Shown here: one piece after another, positions 1 to 10,399 of the stretch
How positions within the stretch are numbered: the stretch's first letter is position 1
How the letters are laid out: each line of letters begins with the position of its first letter
NCBI GenBank assembly: GCA_944472135.2
Contig: OX235262.1
Coordinates: 61,538,440-61,602,439 of the forward strand
Source: Trichobilharzia regenti
Taxonomy: Eukaryota > Platyhelminthes > Trematoda > Strigeidida > Schistosomatidae
Length of the DNA stretch: 64,000 nt
Direction: 5' to 3'
The notes under the pieces: generated by a model
What the model was told of the DNA's origin: nothing
Databases searched by the model: none
What the model saw: the letters and a program-made list of their open reading frames with translations, nothing else
Translations under genes and position numbers: made by a program

Positions 1-784
1 ATTGTTATTATTAACATTATAGAAGAAAAAACTAATTATTTATCTAAAACTATATGTGTGTATTGTGTGTTTCCTTAATTTTTAGAAGCTGACTACTAGT
101 GTATATTCCGTTGAACGATGGTAGAAGTCAATCATCTGTACAGGAACCAACAGTGTTAGCATCCACATATATGTATATAAACAAAATTTGGTTGTAAGGT
201 ATAATTATTCTATTTTGGTTTTATGCTCTAATTATCATTCTCTCCTAGTAGATAATTTCATAAATCAGGTAGAAATATAGCAAAAATCATTTGATCTTTG
301 ACTATTTTGTTGTCTGTCCATTAAATGAACCAATCCGTTGATGAAACAATGCCGTTTTTCTTTCGCTATATGGTTGTGTGCTGCCTCTCACATCAATTTA
401 TATTTCTTCAGGTATTAAATAAACTATTGTGTTTCTGGCATATCTATGTAGTTAAGGTGAGTAATGTTTCCTGCTACTTCAGAGGTCTCTGTACCACTTC
501 ACTTGATATGGAGTGCATGTACACTGAGAATATCAGAACACAAAGAGTTAGTGCTGCAAGCAGTTAGATAGACTGAAGCAGCTGTGAGGAGATATTCTTA
601 AATATGTTACTTGAACACAAAGTGTCTAACTATTAGCTTAAATTAAATACCCGACTGTAGATTGTATCACTGAAATTATCAAGCATTTTAAACTTACTGG
701 CTGAAAATTTACTGTAACATCAATCAGAGTCTTTGTATCTTTTCAAATCTGTGTAATATCTAAAATTTGGGGAAATTTTTATCC
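1..784. other. Unassigned AT-rich sequence
   Basis: No coding signature, repeat family or RNA gene could be recognised. An 80-codon open frame at 325-567 has no family resemblance and no supporting context, so I do not treat it as a gene. Confidence 0.5.
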
Positions 785-1237
785 TTCAAGTATTGGCTTT
801 TATAGGGATTTATTTTGATTGGTTGGCGGATTTCATTGTGAGCTGACAATAGTTAGAGAACCATTGGAAAACCTGAGAGTATTGGACAGCTGTTTCGTCC
901 CAGTTTGGGACTTTTCATCGGCATGCACCCACTAACGTGGTTCGAACCCAGGACCTTCCGGTCGCAAGGCTAGTGAGCTCGTAGACCAATAAGCCACTGG
1001 GGCTTTGTCCAATTAGAATTCATGGGCCATTGGACCAGGTCCTAATGAGTGGCTTAATGGCCTACGAACTCGCCTTGTAACCAGAACGTTCTGGGTTCCC
1101 TCTCTCTGTGGTGTGTGGGTTCTGCTGAAGAGTCCCAAAGGGCTAGGACGAAACAGCTACCCAGCACTCTCAGGTTTTCCAGTGATTCTCTACATGATGT
1201 CAGTTCATGATGAAATCCCTCAACCAATCAAATTTTA
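785..1237. mobile_element. Head-to-head pair of SINE-A copies
   Basis: Two copies of one tRNA-headed SINE lie 5' end to 5' end. The left copy (about 785-1003) is on the minus strand and the right copy (about 1011-1237) on the plus strand. Each has a tRNA-like head with pol III A-box-like and B-box-like segments (right head 1045-1100), a hammerhead-like module and a tail near 'ATGATGAAATCC'. In the right copy the ribozyme core is intact: CTGAAGA at 1125-1131, GTCC at 1132-1135, GGAC at 1146-1149 and GAAAC at 1150-1154. The left copy has the degenerate core ATGAAAA. The 3' tails point outward. Family membership rests on agreement among about ten copies in the window. Confidence 0.8.
1120..1175 (+). 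ncRNA. Hammerhead ribozyme module of SINE-A
   Basis: Core CUGAAGA, a GUCC/GGAC stem II and GAAAC are present in the right order and spacing for a hammerhead. Stem I is imperfect in this copy and the usual two-pair stem III is weak. Known background: the schistosome Sm-alpha SINE carries a hammerhead with a minimal stem III. Whether this copy self-cleaves is unknown. Confidence 0.65.
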
Positions 1238-1762
1238 AATCTTTTTTAAGTTGATACCAATAAACTGTTATCTGTTTCGGACTCTTTTCGAAAGTAGTAG
1301 GCTAATGTAACTCAGTGCCAGTGTTTCTATTTGTCAGCCTTTCATCGAATTAAGAAAGTGGTATTTTAATCAACTAAATAAAATACTTCGAAAAAATATT
1401 TCACTTCCTTACAGTGCAAATTAGCATTAGTTCAGATGGTATTTCCAGTCAGTCATCGTTGTTGTCATTCACTGATATTTTTCAGCTCTCCATCACAATG
1501 TATTATCACCTGTGTTTTCTCGAAGTCACGTCATTCCCAAGACTTTCTAGCTAAACTTCCCTGAGAAAATTTTCACATTTTCACTGTAGTCTTCGTATGA
1601 ACTTTATTTTACTTGATATTACGTGACTAGTTTTCACTTTAGACACACGCACATTTCCAACTACTTTAATATAATTATTGATAGGAACATTTAACAAACC
1701 CAACATTGTCAGTTACATCATACTTTTATGCCTCATAATCTATTTTTTTTTAATTTTTATTT
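1238..1762. other. Unassigned sequence
   Basis: I see no gene, repeat family or RNA signal in this stretch. Confidence 0.45.
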
Positions 1763-1934
1763 TTGCTTGAAACCACACAGTACTTTTGGTACAAGGATGT
1801 AATTTTCAGCATGTGATATCTGTAGCACAAATTTGGAAGGCCGACCACTGATATCAGGCGTGCGTTGGCACAAGACCGAACGCGGACCATGCGCATGGTT
1901 GGCGAGTGTCCAAACCGCTGTGCCACCAACGCAC
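1763..1934 (-). mobile_element. SINE-D copy (tRNA-headed, no ribozyme)
   Basis: On the minus strand this reads as a tRNA-like head (TGCGTTGGTGGCACAGCGG..., A-box-like) followed by a short body with ATATCAGTGGTCGG, ATATCACATGCTGAAAA and a terminal segment ending near GGTTTCAAGC. The B-box is degraded. The same layout recurs at 4102-4275, 9114-9300, 19271-19450, 28845-29030 and 42564-42742, which defines the family. No hammerhead core was seen. Confidence 0.75.
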
Positions 1935-2289
1935 AATTCAAGTCAATATCATTAAATTTATACTCTGTAAAGCAGATGAGAAGCCACAGATGTTGGTTCA
2001 AATTTTTAGTGCGAAGATGTTATATATGCCTTTATTTACAGTACCATAATCTTTGTATCTCCCAGACCTTATGATGACTCGACCCTACTAGCTGTTAACC
2101 ATTTTAACTAGCTAATGAAACCAGTGCCTTTCAGGGTCATTCAAATCCTTTATATACTGAATTGCTGTCTAACCCTTTCCCTGTTGATTCGAGATATTAA
2201 ATGATGTTGTGTCAACGATCTATCTTCTTTCTCTCTTCCTTCCTCCACGTGTCGGTAGTACCGTGATCAGAACAGTAAGCTCACACATC
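1935..2289. other. Unassigned sequence before the solo LTR
   Basis: No gene or repeat recognised. The last four bases (CATC, 2286-2289) are the left copy of the target-site duplication of the next feature. Confidence 0.5.
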
Positions 2290-2597
2290 TGTGGTGAGAG
2301 CAGCCTGCTAGCCAATTGGTTGACATTAATCTACGTCAATGTCTAGGTCACTAATGTGGGCCGTGAGAAAATATGAACAAGGCTGTTTCAACAACCAATC
2401 ACAGCAATCTTAAACGTGGGCAAATATGATTCGCAGATAGATGGCTCCACACTCCGAGGAACCCGAAAACAACCAATCAGAAGACTGCGTTTGTCTACTT
2501 GACTGGGCTATAATAGTGTATGTGAAATTTATATAAATACGTGTTGATCTTCGTAATAAAACGATCTGTTGCCTGGCCCTTGTCTTCTGTTGTTACA
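2290..2597 (+). mobile_element. Solo LTR of a Gypsy-like LTR retrotransposon
   Basis: The 308-bp segment starts TGTGGTGAGAGC and ends TGTTGTTACA, the same ends as the paired LTRs downstream. It is flanked by CATC at 2286-2289 and 2598-2601, a 4-bp target-site duplication. It carries AACAACCAATCA CCAAT boxes, a TATA-like TATAAATAC and AATAAA. It differs from the 2895 LTR by several substitutions and short indels, so it is older. Solo LTRs arise by recombination between the two LTRs of one insertion. Confidence 0.85.
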
Positions 2598-2669
2598 CAT
2601 CTACTACGTGGGGGAAGTTTGTTAGCTAGAGAACCCACCAGATTTTATTGATAGTTATATCAGAACTCC

Positions 2670-2755
2670 ATCACTTGTTGATGATGTGGATGTGTCCAGA
2701 TGAAAAGTCTCAAACTGGACGAGATACATTTGCTGCATGCCACTGTTAGCCAGGC
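2670..2755 (+). mobile_element. Relic of an Sm-alpha-like SINE (SINE-B)
   Basis: The segment GTCCAGATGAAAAGTC..., then GGACGAGA and a CACTGTTAGCC end, matches the ribozyme region of the SINE-B copies at 37.9-38.4 kb. The core is degraded (GAGA in place of GAAA), so activity is not expected. No tRNA-like head was found. Confidence 0.45.
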
Positions 2756-2999
2756 TGAAACAAGTGAGATGATTCATTTCAGATTAAATCCCATAGGACC
2801 TTACCATTCAAATTGATCCTGTGAGCATGACTATTGAAACATATAGAAAAATTGTTAAATAATCTTTAGACATTTGACGTATTACTCAGACTAGTGTGGT
2901 GAGAGCAGGCTGCTAGCCGATTGGTTGGCACTAATCTACGTTAAGGTCTAGGTCACTAATATGGGCCGTGAGAAAATATGAACAAGCCTGAGTCAACAA

Positions 3000-3200
3000 C
3001 CAATCACAGCAAAGTTAACGTGGCGAAATGTGATTCGCAGAGAGAACTCTATTTGTCAAGGAATCCCGAAACAACCAATCAGAAGCCTGCGTTTGTCTAC
3101 CTAAACAACCAATCAGATGACTGCGCTTGTCTATAATAATGTAGTTGAAAGATGTATAAATACGTGTTGATTTTCATAATAAACGATCTGTTGCCTGGCC
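3000..3200 (+). promoter_or_regulatory. LTR promoter region with triple CCAAT boxes
   Basis: Three AACAACCAATCA(C/G) motifs occur in about 120 bp of the left LTR, followed by TATAAATACG and then AATAAA close to the LTR end. The right LTR repeats this. The order suits an LTR promoter (CCAAT, TATA) with a polyadenylation signal downstream. Function is inferred from motif order only. Confidence 0.5.
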
Positions 3201-3243
3201 CTTGTCTTCTGTTGTTACATTTGGTGTCGCTGCCTACCGACAA

Positions 3244-3663
3244 ATGAAAAGCCTATACCCTGCAGTTTTTGATGGAGACATATGGATCTTCGGGCAGGAC
3301 TTCAAGGCTTCTGCGCAGTTGAGTGGCGTTCAAGATCTGTCAGCGATGGAGCTGCTACTTGAGACGCTGCTGGGAGGTCGGGCGAAAGCAGCATATGTAG
3401 GTGTGGGCCGAAGTATGGACGAATGTTCGACAGGGTCAGGCAAACAGTTTCCAAAGTGGGAAGGACCATATATGGTCACTTCGAGATGGGATTACGCAGA
3501 CACAGTCGCAATGGCGAACAATGAGAGGCGCGTGAACGTCAGCGAGCTCCAGAAATGGATACAGCGAGACAAGCCAACGATGACGCCTGCACCAAGTAGA
3601 TCAAGCCGACTTCAGTCGCACGTATTTGACGGGGGGACGAGTGTGGTGAGAGCAGGCTGCTAG
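3244..3663 (+). pseudogene. Fused remnant of gag-like start and integrase C-terminus
   Basis: An open frame of 139 codons begins at the first ATG after the primer-binding site and stops 20 bases inside the right LTR. Its second half has KWEGPYMV and a following VSELQKW segment, resembling the GPY/F module at the C-terminus of Gypsy integrases. The first half (MKSLYPAVFDGD...) sits where gag should begin and is probably its N-terminus, but I do not recognise a domain. Everything between is missing, so the frame joins two ends of the original polyprotein region. Whether the fused product is made is unknown. Confidence 0.6.
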
Positions 3664-4101
3664 CCGATTGGTTGGCACTAATCTACGTTAAGGTCTAGGT
3701 CACTAATATGGGCCGTGAGAAAATATGAACAAGCCTGAGTCAACAACCAATCACAGCAAAGTTAACGTGGCGAAATGTGATTCGCAGAGAGAACTCTATT
3801 TGTCAAGGAATCCCGAAACAACCAATCAGAAGCCTGCGTTTGTCTACCTAAACAACCAATCAGATGACTGCGCTTGTCTATAATAATGTAGTTGAAAGAT
3901 GTATAAATACGTGTTGATTTTCATAATAAACGATCTGTTGCCTGGCCCTTGTCTTCTGTTGTTACACTAGGATAGAAATAGGCACACAGCTTTCTAAGCT
4001 AGCCTCGACTTTCAGTTGTAGTGAAATGTACAAAATAAGCCTCTAATCAAATATCTACTATTATTTTTTATTATTATTTTTATTATTTTATTATTTTTGA
4101 T

Positions 4102-4275
4102 TACAGCTTGATTCCACACCGTATTTTTGGTACAAGTGTGGAATTTTCAGCATGGATATCGGTAGCCCAAAATTCGCAGGCCGACCATAGATATCAAGTG
4201 TGCGTCGGCGTGGGCTCGAACCCCGGACCATGTGCATGGTCGGCGAGAGTCCTAACTACTGTGCCACCGACGCAC
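4102..4275 (-). mobile_element. SINE-D copy
   Basis: The minus strand reads TGCGTCGGTGGCACAGTAG (A-box-like), GGTTCGAGCCC (B-box-like), the ATATC...GGTCGGCC body and the terminal GGAATCAAGCTGTAA. The pol III boxes are well kept compared with the 1763 copy. Confidence 0.85.
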
Positions 4276-5234
4276 TGCAATATTCTTGGGCTGACAAACT
4301 ATTATCAGTGTAACTCTTGACGATCGAAAATTAAATGACCAACCTGGTCCGCGGTCGCAAGAGTTATAACCTTATTACCGATTGAGTGTTGTAGCCTTAT
4401 CCGTAGAGTGCCAGACTAATAGTTCAGAGGCCGAAGGTTTGAACTCTGCTGTGATCCTAATTTTTATTTCAGTTTCTATCATAACTTTGCTGATTTGTAA
4501 ATATTTTTGCACGCAAAAGTCATTTCAACCTGTCTATTTTGTTTCTAATTGCGTATATATATAGCTGGACATGATGGCATACTTCAACATTTTAGTTCAA
4601 CAGATTATTTTCATCCTGCTGATGATGTCGAATTATACTTTTCCTGATGTTTTATGCTTGGGTTTTCATTGAAAAATTTATGTAACCACTACTGCTGTTA
4701 CTGTCTTCATTCTAAGAGAGGACGATTCCCTGTGAAATGATTATGAATATGTCGATTATCGGTGAGTGATTTTACTAAATACATTATGTATAATCACAAT
4801 TATGCATAACTTCATTTTTTAAATACCTTTAGTTTGTTTCCTTCGACTTTTTATAAAGTGAATCACATTGTCTGACTTATTGCTAAAAGAAATAATCATT
4901 GAAACACTTTCTTGTCTTTTAATTACAATCAAATTGTTGAACTGACGTCAGATTTGGATAAAGCGATGTTAGTTTAGCCTACGTAATTATATAATTCGAA
5001 AAAAAGTCTTATTCTGTTGAGGGTTGTTGATTGTTTGTTTAGACGAAGCGAAAAATGTCTAAGTTTGTAAGTGTTTGTCTGTGCATAGTTTAGTATCTCA
5101 CTGCGTAACAAGTATAACATGCATATCAGTTATCTGTACTTCAAATTTCAAATGAATATTCCTCAGAATTATATATTTTGCCGCTTTTCATTAATTAAAT
5201 GAAAGAAAAAATACAGATAGATCAGCTGTACACT
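4276..5234. other. Unassigned sequence with a tRNA-like trace
   Basis: At about 4388-4452 the plus strand resembles a decayed tRNA or SINE head (GTAGAGTGCCAGAC, then AAGGTTTGAACTCTG as a B-box-like end). The anticodon arm does not pair well, so it is not a functional tRNA gene. The rest shows no recognisable feature. Confidence 0.35.
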
Positions 5235-5465
5235 GAGGAGACCTTCTAATGACATTTCATGTAAAGCGTTCAAGCGGAACCTGACTCAGAAGCAGCCAGT
5301 TGGACGTCTGAGGAATGAAGCAGAGGAAATTAAATGAGGAACGAAATGAAAGCTTATGCGCAATCGTACAACCAGATAAAAAGTACAACAGGAAACAGAG
5401 TGAAATAGAGATGTACTACTGAAGCAGCTTGGAACACAAAAAGACGAATAATAATAGTAGTAAAA
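5235..5465 (+). mobile_element. RTE-A 3'-end relic
   Basis: Decayed C-terminal coding sequence of the RTE-A family, with the order of the GRxR...TWRR...EE(M/L)KAYG segment still traceable, then an AATAATAATAG-like tail at 5448-5463. Stops and indels break the frame. Confidence 0.5.
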
Positions 5466-5595
5466 ACAAATTTTTAAGAAATACTGGAATTTCGTTCACA
5501 CAGTCTAATTATTGGACCAAAACGTCTGATTGCTTGGTCATTAAAGAGTAATCTTGTTGAATAACCAAATTCTATTACTCAAGTTTGCAGTGTTT

Positions 5596-5735
5596 ATGTA
5601 CGTACTGCTGAAGAGTCCCGAATTAAGACTAGACAGCTATCCAACACTACATGCCATTCCAGTATTTTTCTAGATGACGTCAACTGATGGCCAAAGCTGA
5701 AACCAATCAAATTTACCAGTCGATAGTAAAATCTC
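5596..5735 (+). mobile_element. SINE-A 3' part with hammerhead relic
   Basis: GTACTG, the canonical core CTGAAGA (5608-5614) and GTCC are present, but the GAAA element has decayed to AGAC. The segment ends with CCAATCAAATTT like other SINE-A tails. The tRNA head is missing. Confidence 0.6.
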
Positions 5736-5889
5736 CTGACTGCACCTGAACAGTCCAACCTCACCTTTCATCTTTTGGTATGTTGAGGTATTATAACTTT
5801 GTTAGAAGTTATATATCTTCAGTAGTTAGACTGCAGGAATTTGATTTCTTTCTAGTGTGACCACGGATTTACATCATTTTGAGAACTCA

Positions 5890-6060
5890 AGGCTTTTCCT
5901 CTGAGTGGTCTGAGAGCTCGCTTTGTAGCCCGGAAGGTCCTGTATTCGAGCTTCGACGAGTATATACTGCCAATGAATTTCAAACTAGGACGAAACGGCT
6001 GTCAAGTACTCCTTGGTTTTCAACATTTCTCTGAATGATATCGCTCCGTGGTCACACACG
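5890..6060 (+). mobile_element. Degenerate SINE-A copy
   Basis: A GAGTGGTCTGAGAGCTCG head segment, a B-box-like stretch near 5940-5960, GGACGAAACGGC and a decayed tail give the SINE-A order. The first half of the ribozyme core is lost. Confidence 0.6.
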
Positions 6061-7264
6061 GAATTATTTATGTTTTGACCTGATAAATTTATTCACACAC
6101 TTGTGAAAACTAAATTTATATTGATCTTGTTCACTGGTTCAAAGTGCTGATGAAGAAATCTACTCTGGTGGTAATAACTGAAACTTAAGTTAGTCTTCTA
6201 CTCAGTGAGCTAATTTAAATGCATAGAAGAAATTTGGAATTATGTGTCATCTGTTGTTAAAGTCAATGTCATTCTTGAAATGTAGTCATATATAGCAGAA
6301 CAATCTGCAACTGTATAGTGAGTGCATTGATTTTTTTTTCTTTTTTGATCGGGATTTATGTCTATCTGTTTTCTGACCTAAACTTAGATAAACATACATG
6401 TATACATAATTTATAATGCAACACTGATTAGATTGATTGAATTATTCATCTCTAGTTATTGAAATACACACAGGAAACAAATTTTCAGAAATAATAATTG
6501 ACAGATGGGTTACAATAATAATAATAATAATGTCAAAAACAATATATATTTGTATGTTATATCGCAAAAGGTTTGTAGTTATAGAGAGATTTATACTGAT
6601 TATCAGCGGAAATGCATGAATGTAGATTTTTAAAAAACCCGATTAAATGGTCCTCGGTATGTTAAAGTTCAGTATTGAACAGATGGTGACCTTTGAAGTA
6701 ATCAATGATTAAATACTACAATTATTCTACATTATAAATAGTCAGTAAATCATATTTAATACGAAACTTCGAGGAGAACATTGTTTCAGTATAACAATTC
6801 TGATTAAAAGGCAAATATTGATAAAGAATTTGGAGAGTTTGATATACTTTGAATTGAAATTATGTTATAAAATCGGATCAGCTGGGAGAAGTACTGCAAA
6901 CAAGCAGTCGTTCATATACTTAGGCCGATGCATCCGGGCAAGTGTCTATGCAGGGCTGTCACTTGGAGTGATCACAATCAGTTGTATCCACCAGAGATGA
7001 TCATTGTCCCCGCTTCAGTTTAATTCAGTCGTACACGTTCCATTGAAATGACCTTAAATGACTTCAACAACTAATGACTTGCCTTGTTACCAGGGAACAG
7101 TCTTGTTAACTCAGAGTATGTGAGTCACATTGTCCTCCTAGATGAAGGAAATAATAAAATCTAGAGTCTTCTGAATGCCTTGAAGAGAAATCTTCAAATA
7201 TTTAGCAGGTGATTAGCTCCTGTGAAATGTAAGATGATGTCATAGGATTAGACTCCTTCGACTC
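6061..7264. other. Unassigned AT-rich sequence
   Basis: No gene or known repeat was recognised; short open frames here have no family features. Confidence 0.45.
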
Positions 7265-7758
7265 CTAGTTTATAGATAAGCAAGTGGTGGACGGTGTTGG
7301 TCACTTCATTTATTTGAGGAGTTGCACCGACTGTAGTGAACTGGTTACTGGCAGAGTTTCAGTATGGAAACAAAAGACTTGTGTGATGTTTATGAACTCA
7401 CGTCATTTTTGATGAAACGTGATATCAGGCTATCAAACAAAGGATTTATATACTTCGCGGCCCTTCTCTCCGTCCTCTTTTATGTTTATCAGACATGACG
7501 ATTCAAAGCAAAAGATTTAAAATTGTCAGTGATCTTTGATCATAGGAGTCTGCTCTCTACCTTCCATGTCATGTGTTATTAATACGGCGAGTAATATTTC
7601 GGTTAGGCACAGAGTGTTAGGTGAGGCAGGGAAGTTAATTGATGATGCTGTGAAGATGAATCAATTGAATAGCTTGGACATTTGTTGCGCATTTATCTCC
7701 TTGAGAAGCAATATTAGCCTTCAGGATCAGGTCAGAAAATGGCATCAATTCATGAAAT

Positions 7759-8053
7759 TACATAGAGGATTTCATCATGACATCAGTTAGAGAACCACTG
7801 GAAAACCTGGGAGCACTGGACAGCGTTTCGTTCTAGTCCAGGACTCTTCATCAGTGCGCACCCACCGGAGTTTGAACCCAGGACCTTCTGGTTACAAGGT
7901 GAGCTAGCTCGTAGACCATTAAGCCACTGGGAGCCGATCCAATTGCTCATGAATTCCAACTTCTGCCAATTCAGTGGCAATCCTAACTGATTTCAGCACA
8001 TGATGAAATCCTCCATACAATCAAACAAAATCCCTACAAAACCAATACTTGAA
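7759..8053. mobile_element. Composite SINE-A inserted in RTE-B
   Basis: A minus-strand SINE-A (tRNA head about 7865-7935) continues into a plus-strand SINE-A tail (about 7985-8053). AATTCATGAAAT flanks it at 7747-7758 and 8054-8065, a 12-bp target-site duplication, and the RTE-B sequence resumes after it. Both tails face outward, as in the pair at 785-1237. Confidence 0.8.
7811..7859 (-). ncRNA. Hammerhead ribozyme module with re-paired stem I
   Basis: On the minus strand: stem I GCACUG/CAGUGC (six pairs), core AUGAAGA, stem II GUCC/GAAC (one mismatch), GAAA, a two-pair stem III (C-G, A-U around GCU) and a GUC cleavage-site triplet. Other copies have GUACUG/CAGUAC, so one pair changed on both sides. 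The first core base is A where an active hammerhead has C, so this copy is probably inactive. Confidence 0.65.
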
Positions 8054-8430
8054 AATTCATGAAATCTTTAACTATTGGTTAAAGCCACATAGGGGGAGTG
8101 TAGACTGCCTGGTTGGGTTCTTTGGGATCCTTAGAACCAATGGCTGGAGAAAATTGGTGATTTGACCCAAAATCCCTCTCTTTGGCTCATATGCATTCAC
8201 TGTTTGTGAAATTTCACATGCGCTAAGCCCGAGTGCTTTTCTACGTTACAATCCTTTACCCATAAATTTTCTTTCTTCTATAATCTTTTTGAATTCTTCC
8301 TTTTATCTCCATTTCACCTTCTTTTATGTGATAGGTAGATTGTGGCAACTTGGATTGCTGCATTTCTTTGCAAATTTCTATGTTGAAACCGATCAGCCAG
8401 TCAACCCGACCAAGGGTCAAGTTCAAAGCA

Positions 8431-9113
8431 TCCAATAGTCATATACATCACATCTGTGACAGTGGATGGGAATTTAGTGAAAACTTGAAAACTAGCTTCG
8501 TGACAGAAGTCATCCGCAAAGATATTAAACGGGAGCTTGTAATTGCACTCATAAAGATAAACCTTTGGCGACGAAAATAAAAATATTGTTTATGCAGAAC
8601 TGTCAGTAGCCTCTTTTATGTGTATTTGTTCATTTATTTCCGTTCCCAGTGGAATATTGGTATTCTGACGTTCATTCTGAAGTTGCATTGGAGGTGGTGA
8701 TATTTTCCGTACTGAGTGGAGCCGCTGGCTTCACGCCTAGCCTTGTCTTCTTTCTGGAATTATTACCTATCAACAATAAACTAGGTGAGGTTAAGAGGTT
8801 CGTCGGTCAAGCATCAAATCCAGGCTACAAGCGTAGCAGACGAGCATCCTGCCATTTAACTGCCGACACCTTTTTATCAGGAAAAGGAGGGATATTCTAC
8901 ATTTCCTTTTAAAATTACCAACAGACTATTTTATATGCACTTTAAAACTAGACAAAATTGATTATAATATGGTTTGCCTTGTTTGCTTTGTTGTACTCCT
9001 GTCTTCATTACAAGCCATCTTTACCTAAGCTCTGATGGCGTCTGACCAGTCAGTTGCAAACGAACTCTAGTGAAAACGCTTTCCTCTACAGCGAAAATAA
9101 TGTGTTCATCTGT
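8431..9113. other. Unassigned sequence
   Basis: AATAAACTAGGTGAGG at about 8777 resembles the 5' region of RTE-B seen on the opposite strand near 23090, but the match is too short to annotate. Otherwise nothing was recognised. Confidence 0.35.
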
Positions 9114-9300
9114 GTGCGTCGGTGGCACAGTAGTTAGGACTCTCGCCGACCATGCACATGGTACGAGGTTTGATCCCCTACCGACGCACACCTGATATCT
9201 ATGGTCGGCCTGCAAAATTTAGGCTACCGATATCCATGCTGAAAATTCCATACTTGTACCAAAATTGAAGTGTGGAGTCAAGCTGTAAATCCAAAAAAAT
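9114..9300 (+). mobile_element. SINE-D copy
   Basis: TGCGTCGGTGGCACAGTAG head, GGTTTGATCCCC B-box-like segment, ATATCTATGGTCGG body and GGAGTCAAGCTGTAAATCC end. It abuts the PLE that begins at 9301. Confidence 0.85.
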
Positions 9301-10330
9301 ATGGATAGTGAAATGATTTTGCTTGAAAAGTACTTGAAAGAAAATGGTTGCTCACAAGGCTTCATCAACAAATATGGTCAAAAACGATCCGAGAAACCTG
9401 ACACAGCTACGGTCAGCAAGAGGCTAGTTTTCATTAAACTTGACTTCAAAGGTGATGATATTATGAGAGTCATAAAAGAAAGATTAAATGCAACTCTGTT
9501 CATGATGCATCCTGCAGCAAAACTAGCCTCTGTGCTCCGAATATTCTGCTCTCTGGTAAAGTTAGAGATGAATAATTACCCCTTGTATGTAACCTCCAAC
9601 GTTGTATACCAAGTCGCGTGTATCTGTGGGAGCAATTACATTGGAAGAACAGAGAGGAGGACTTACGACAGATCCCTGAATATGTACTGAAGAGCACCCA
9701 GTTAAAGGGTCCGAACACTTTAATCTCTTTTACCACCAAATGCTTGACAGAGACAGAACACCAAGTAAGTGCGCTGGGATCATTTAAAATAATTAACAGA
9801 TAGGTTGCCGGAAACTTGACCTATGTGTCCAAAATGAGTCTGTTGTTGAACTTCACTTATCCCGGTGACGCATACCTTATTAACTCTTTGTTTCCTAATT
9901 TCATTAACTGATCTTTTCAAACACCCCCTCTCTTTTTCTCTGTTTGACTTCCGTAAGAGATTGTTTTTCTTGACATTTTCAGTTCAACTCACCATAATTA
10001 ATTGTCATCATTTAATTCGATCTCTTGCAAATCACATGCGGATCTTCTCGTATTTCAATACGTAATTGTTTTTAATGTTTTGTTACCACCCGAACGATAC
10101 ATTTCTCGATTAGTTTTTGAGAAACCTTTTGCTGTAGTATTCTAGATACCTTACTGTCCTGAGGATTTATTTTAGTATGACGCTATTGCAATATACCTGT
10201 TAATAGACAAAAGTATGCTAAAATTGTAAAAAGACGTATTTAACTAAAGTTTATAAGCTGTACGCAGCTGATTAGAACTGAGAAAATAAAATAGATCCTT
10301 GTCATTCCTCACTAATATTTGTTTTTCCTG
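9301..10330 (+). mobile_element. PLE copy with broken GIY-YIG endonuclease and hammerhead-like 3' end
   Basis: The first frame (9301-9690) has the PLE linker segment (VFIKLDFKGDD...), then VYQVACICGSNYIGRTER, the cysteine-containing start of a PLE GIY-YIG endonuclease. The frame is lost soon after and the usual C-terminus (LCVQ...) survives only as a trace near 9815. The untranslated tail contains CTGATTA-GAACTGA-GAAA at 10268-10285, matching a better core in the PLE at 62-63.9 kb. PLEs are retroelements whose RT is joined to this endonuclease. The RT is absent, so this is a 5'-truncated dead copy. Confidence 0.75.
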
Positions 10331-10399
10331 TGCTGAAATTCGTAAAAAAGGAATTCTTGCATGAATCAAGAAGTAGTATTTTTGATTGCATACTAGTCA

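Larger units (their letters stand above)
2895..3966 (+). mobile_element. Internally deleted LTR retrotransposon
   Basis: Two 325-bp LTRs (2895-3219 and 3642-3966) bracket only 422 bp of interior. By eye the LTRs are identical, which points to recent insertion. CTAG flanks both sides (2891-2894 and 3967-3970), a 4-bp target-site duplication. A purine-rich GGGGGGACGAG precedes the right LTR, as expected for a polypurine tract. TTTGGTGTCGCTGCC follows the left LTR and is the likely primer-binding site; I could not assign the tRNA. Protease, reverse transcriptase and RNase H are absent, so this copy cannot move alone. Gypsy/CsRn1-type (for example Boudicca) is the likely parent, unverified. Confidence 0.9.
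7265..8430 (+). mobile_element. Decayed RTE-B 3' half, split by a SINE
   Basis: The plus strand follows the better preserved RTE-B copy at 23245-24262: a FxYLxS-like segment near 7290, a KGxxYxxxVxSVL region near 7430-7480, WHQFMK near 7740, then after the SINE a WLKPHRG... segment, a LEKIGDL-like segment (about 8145) and a common 3' end at 8340-8400 (GTGGCAACTTG...TTTCTATGTTGAAA). Many stops and indels show it is a fossil. It encoded the C-terminal part of an RTE-type endonuclease/reverse transcriptase. Confidence 0.7.

Noticed and set aside
325..567. 80-codon open frame considered as a host gene exon
   Set aside because: No domain, no splice or codon signal I could support, and similar frames occur by chance in 64 kb.
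4388..4452. tRNA gene candidate
   Set aside because: Acceptor and anticodon arms do not pair; more like a decayed SINE head.
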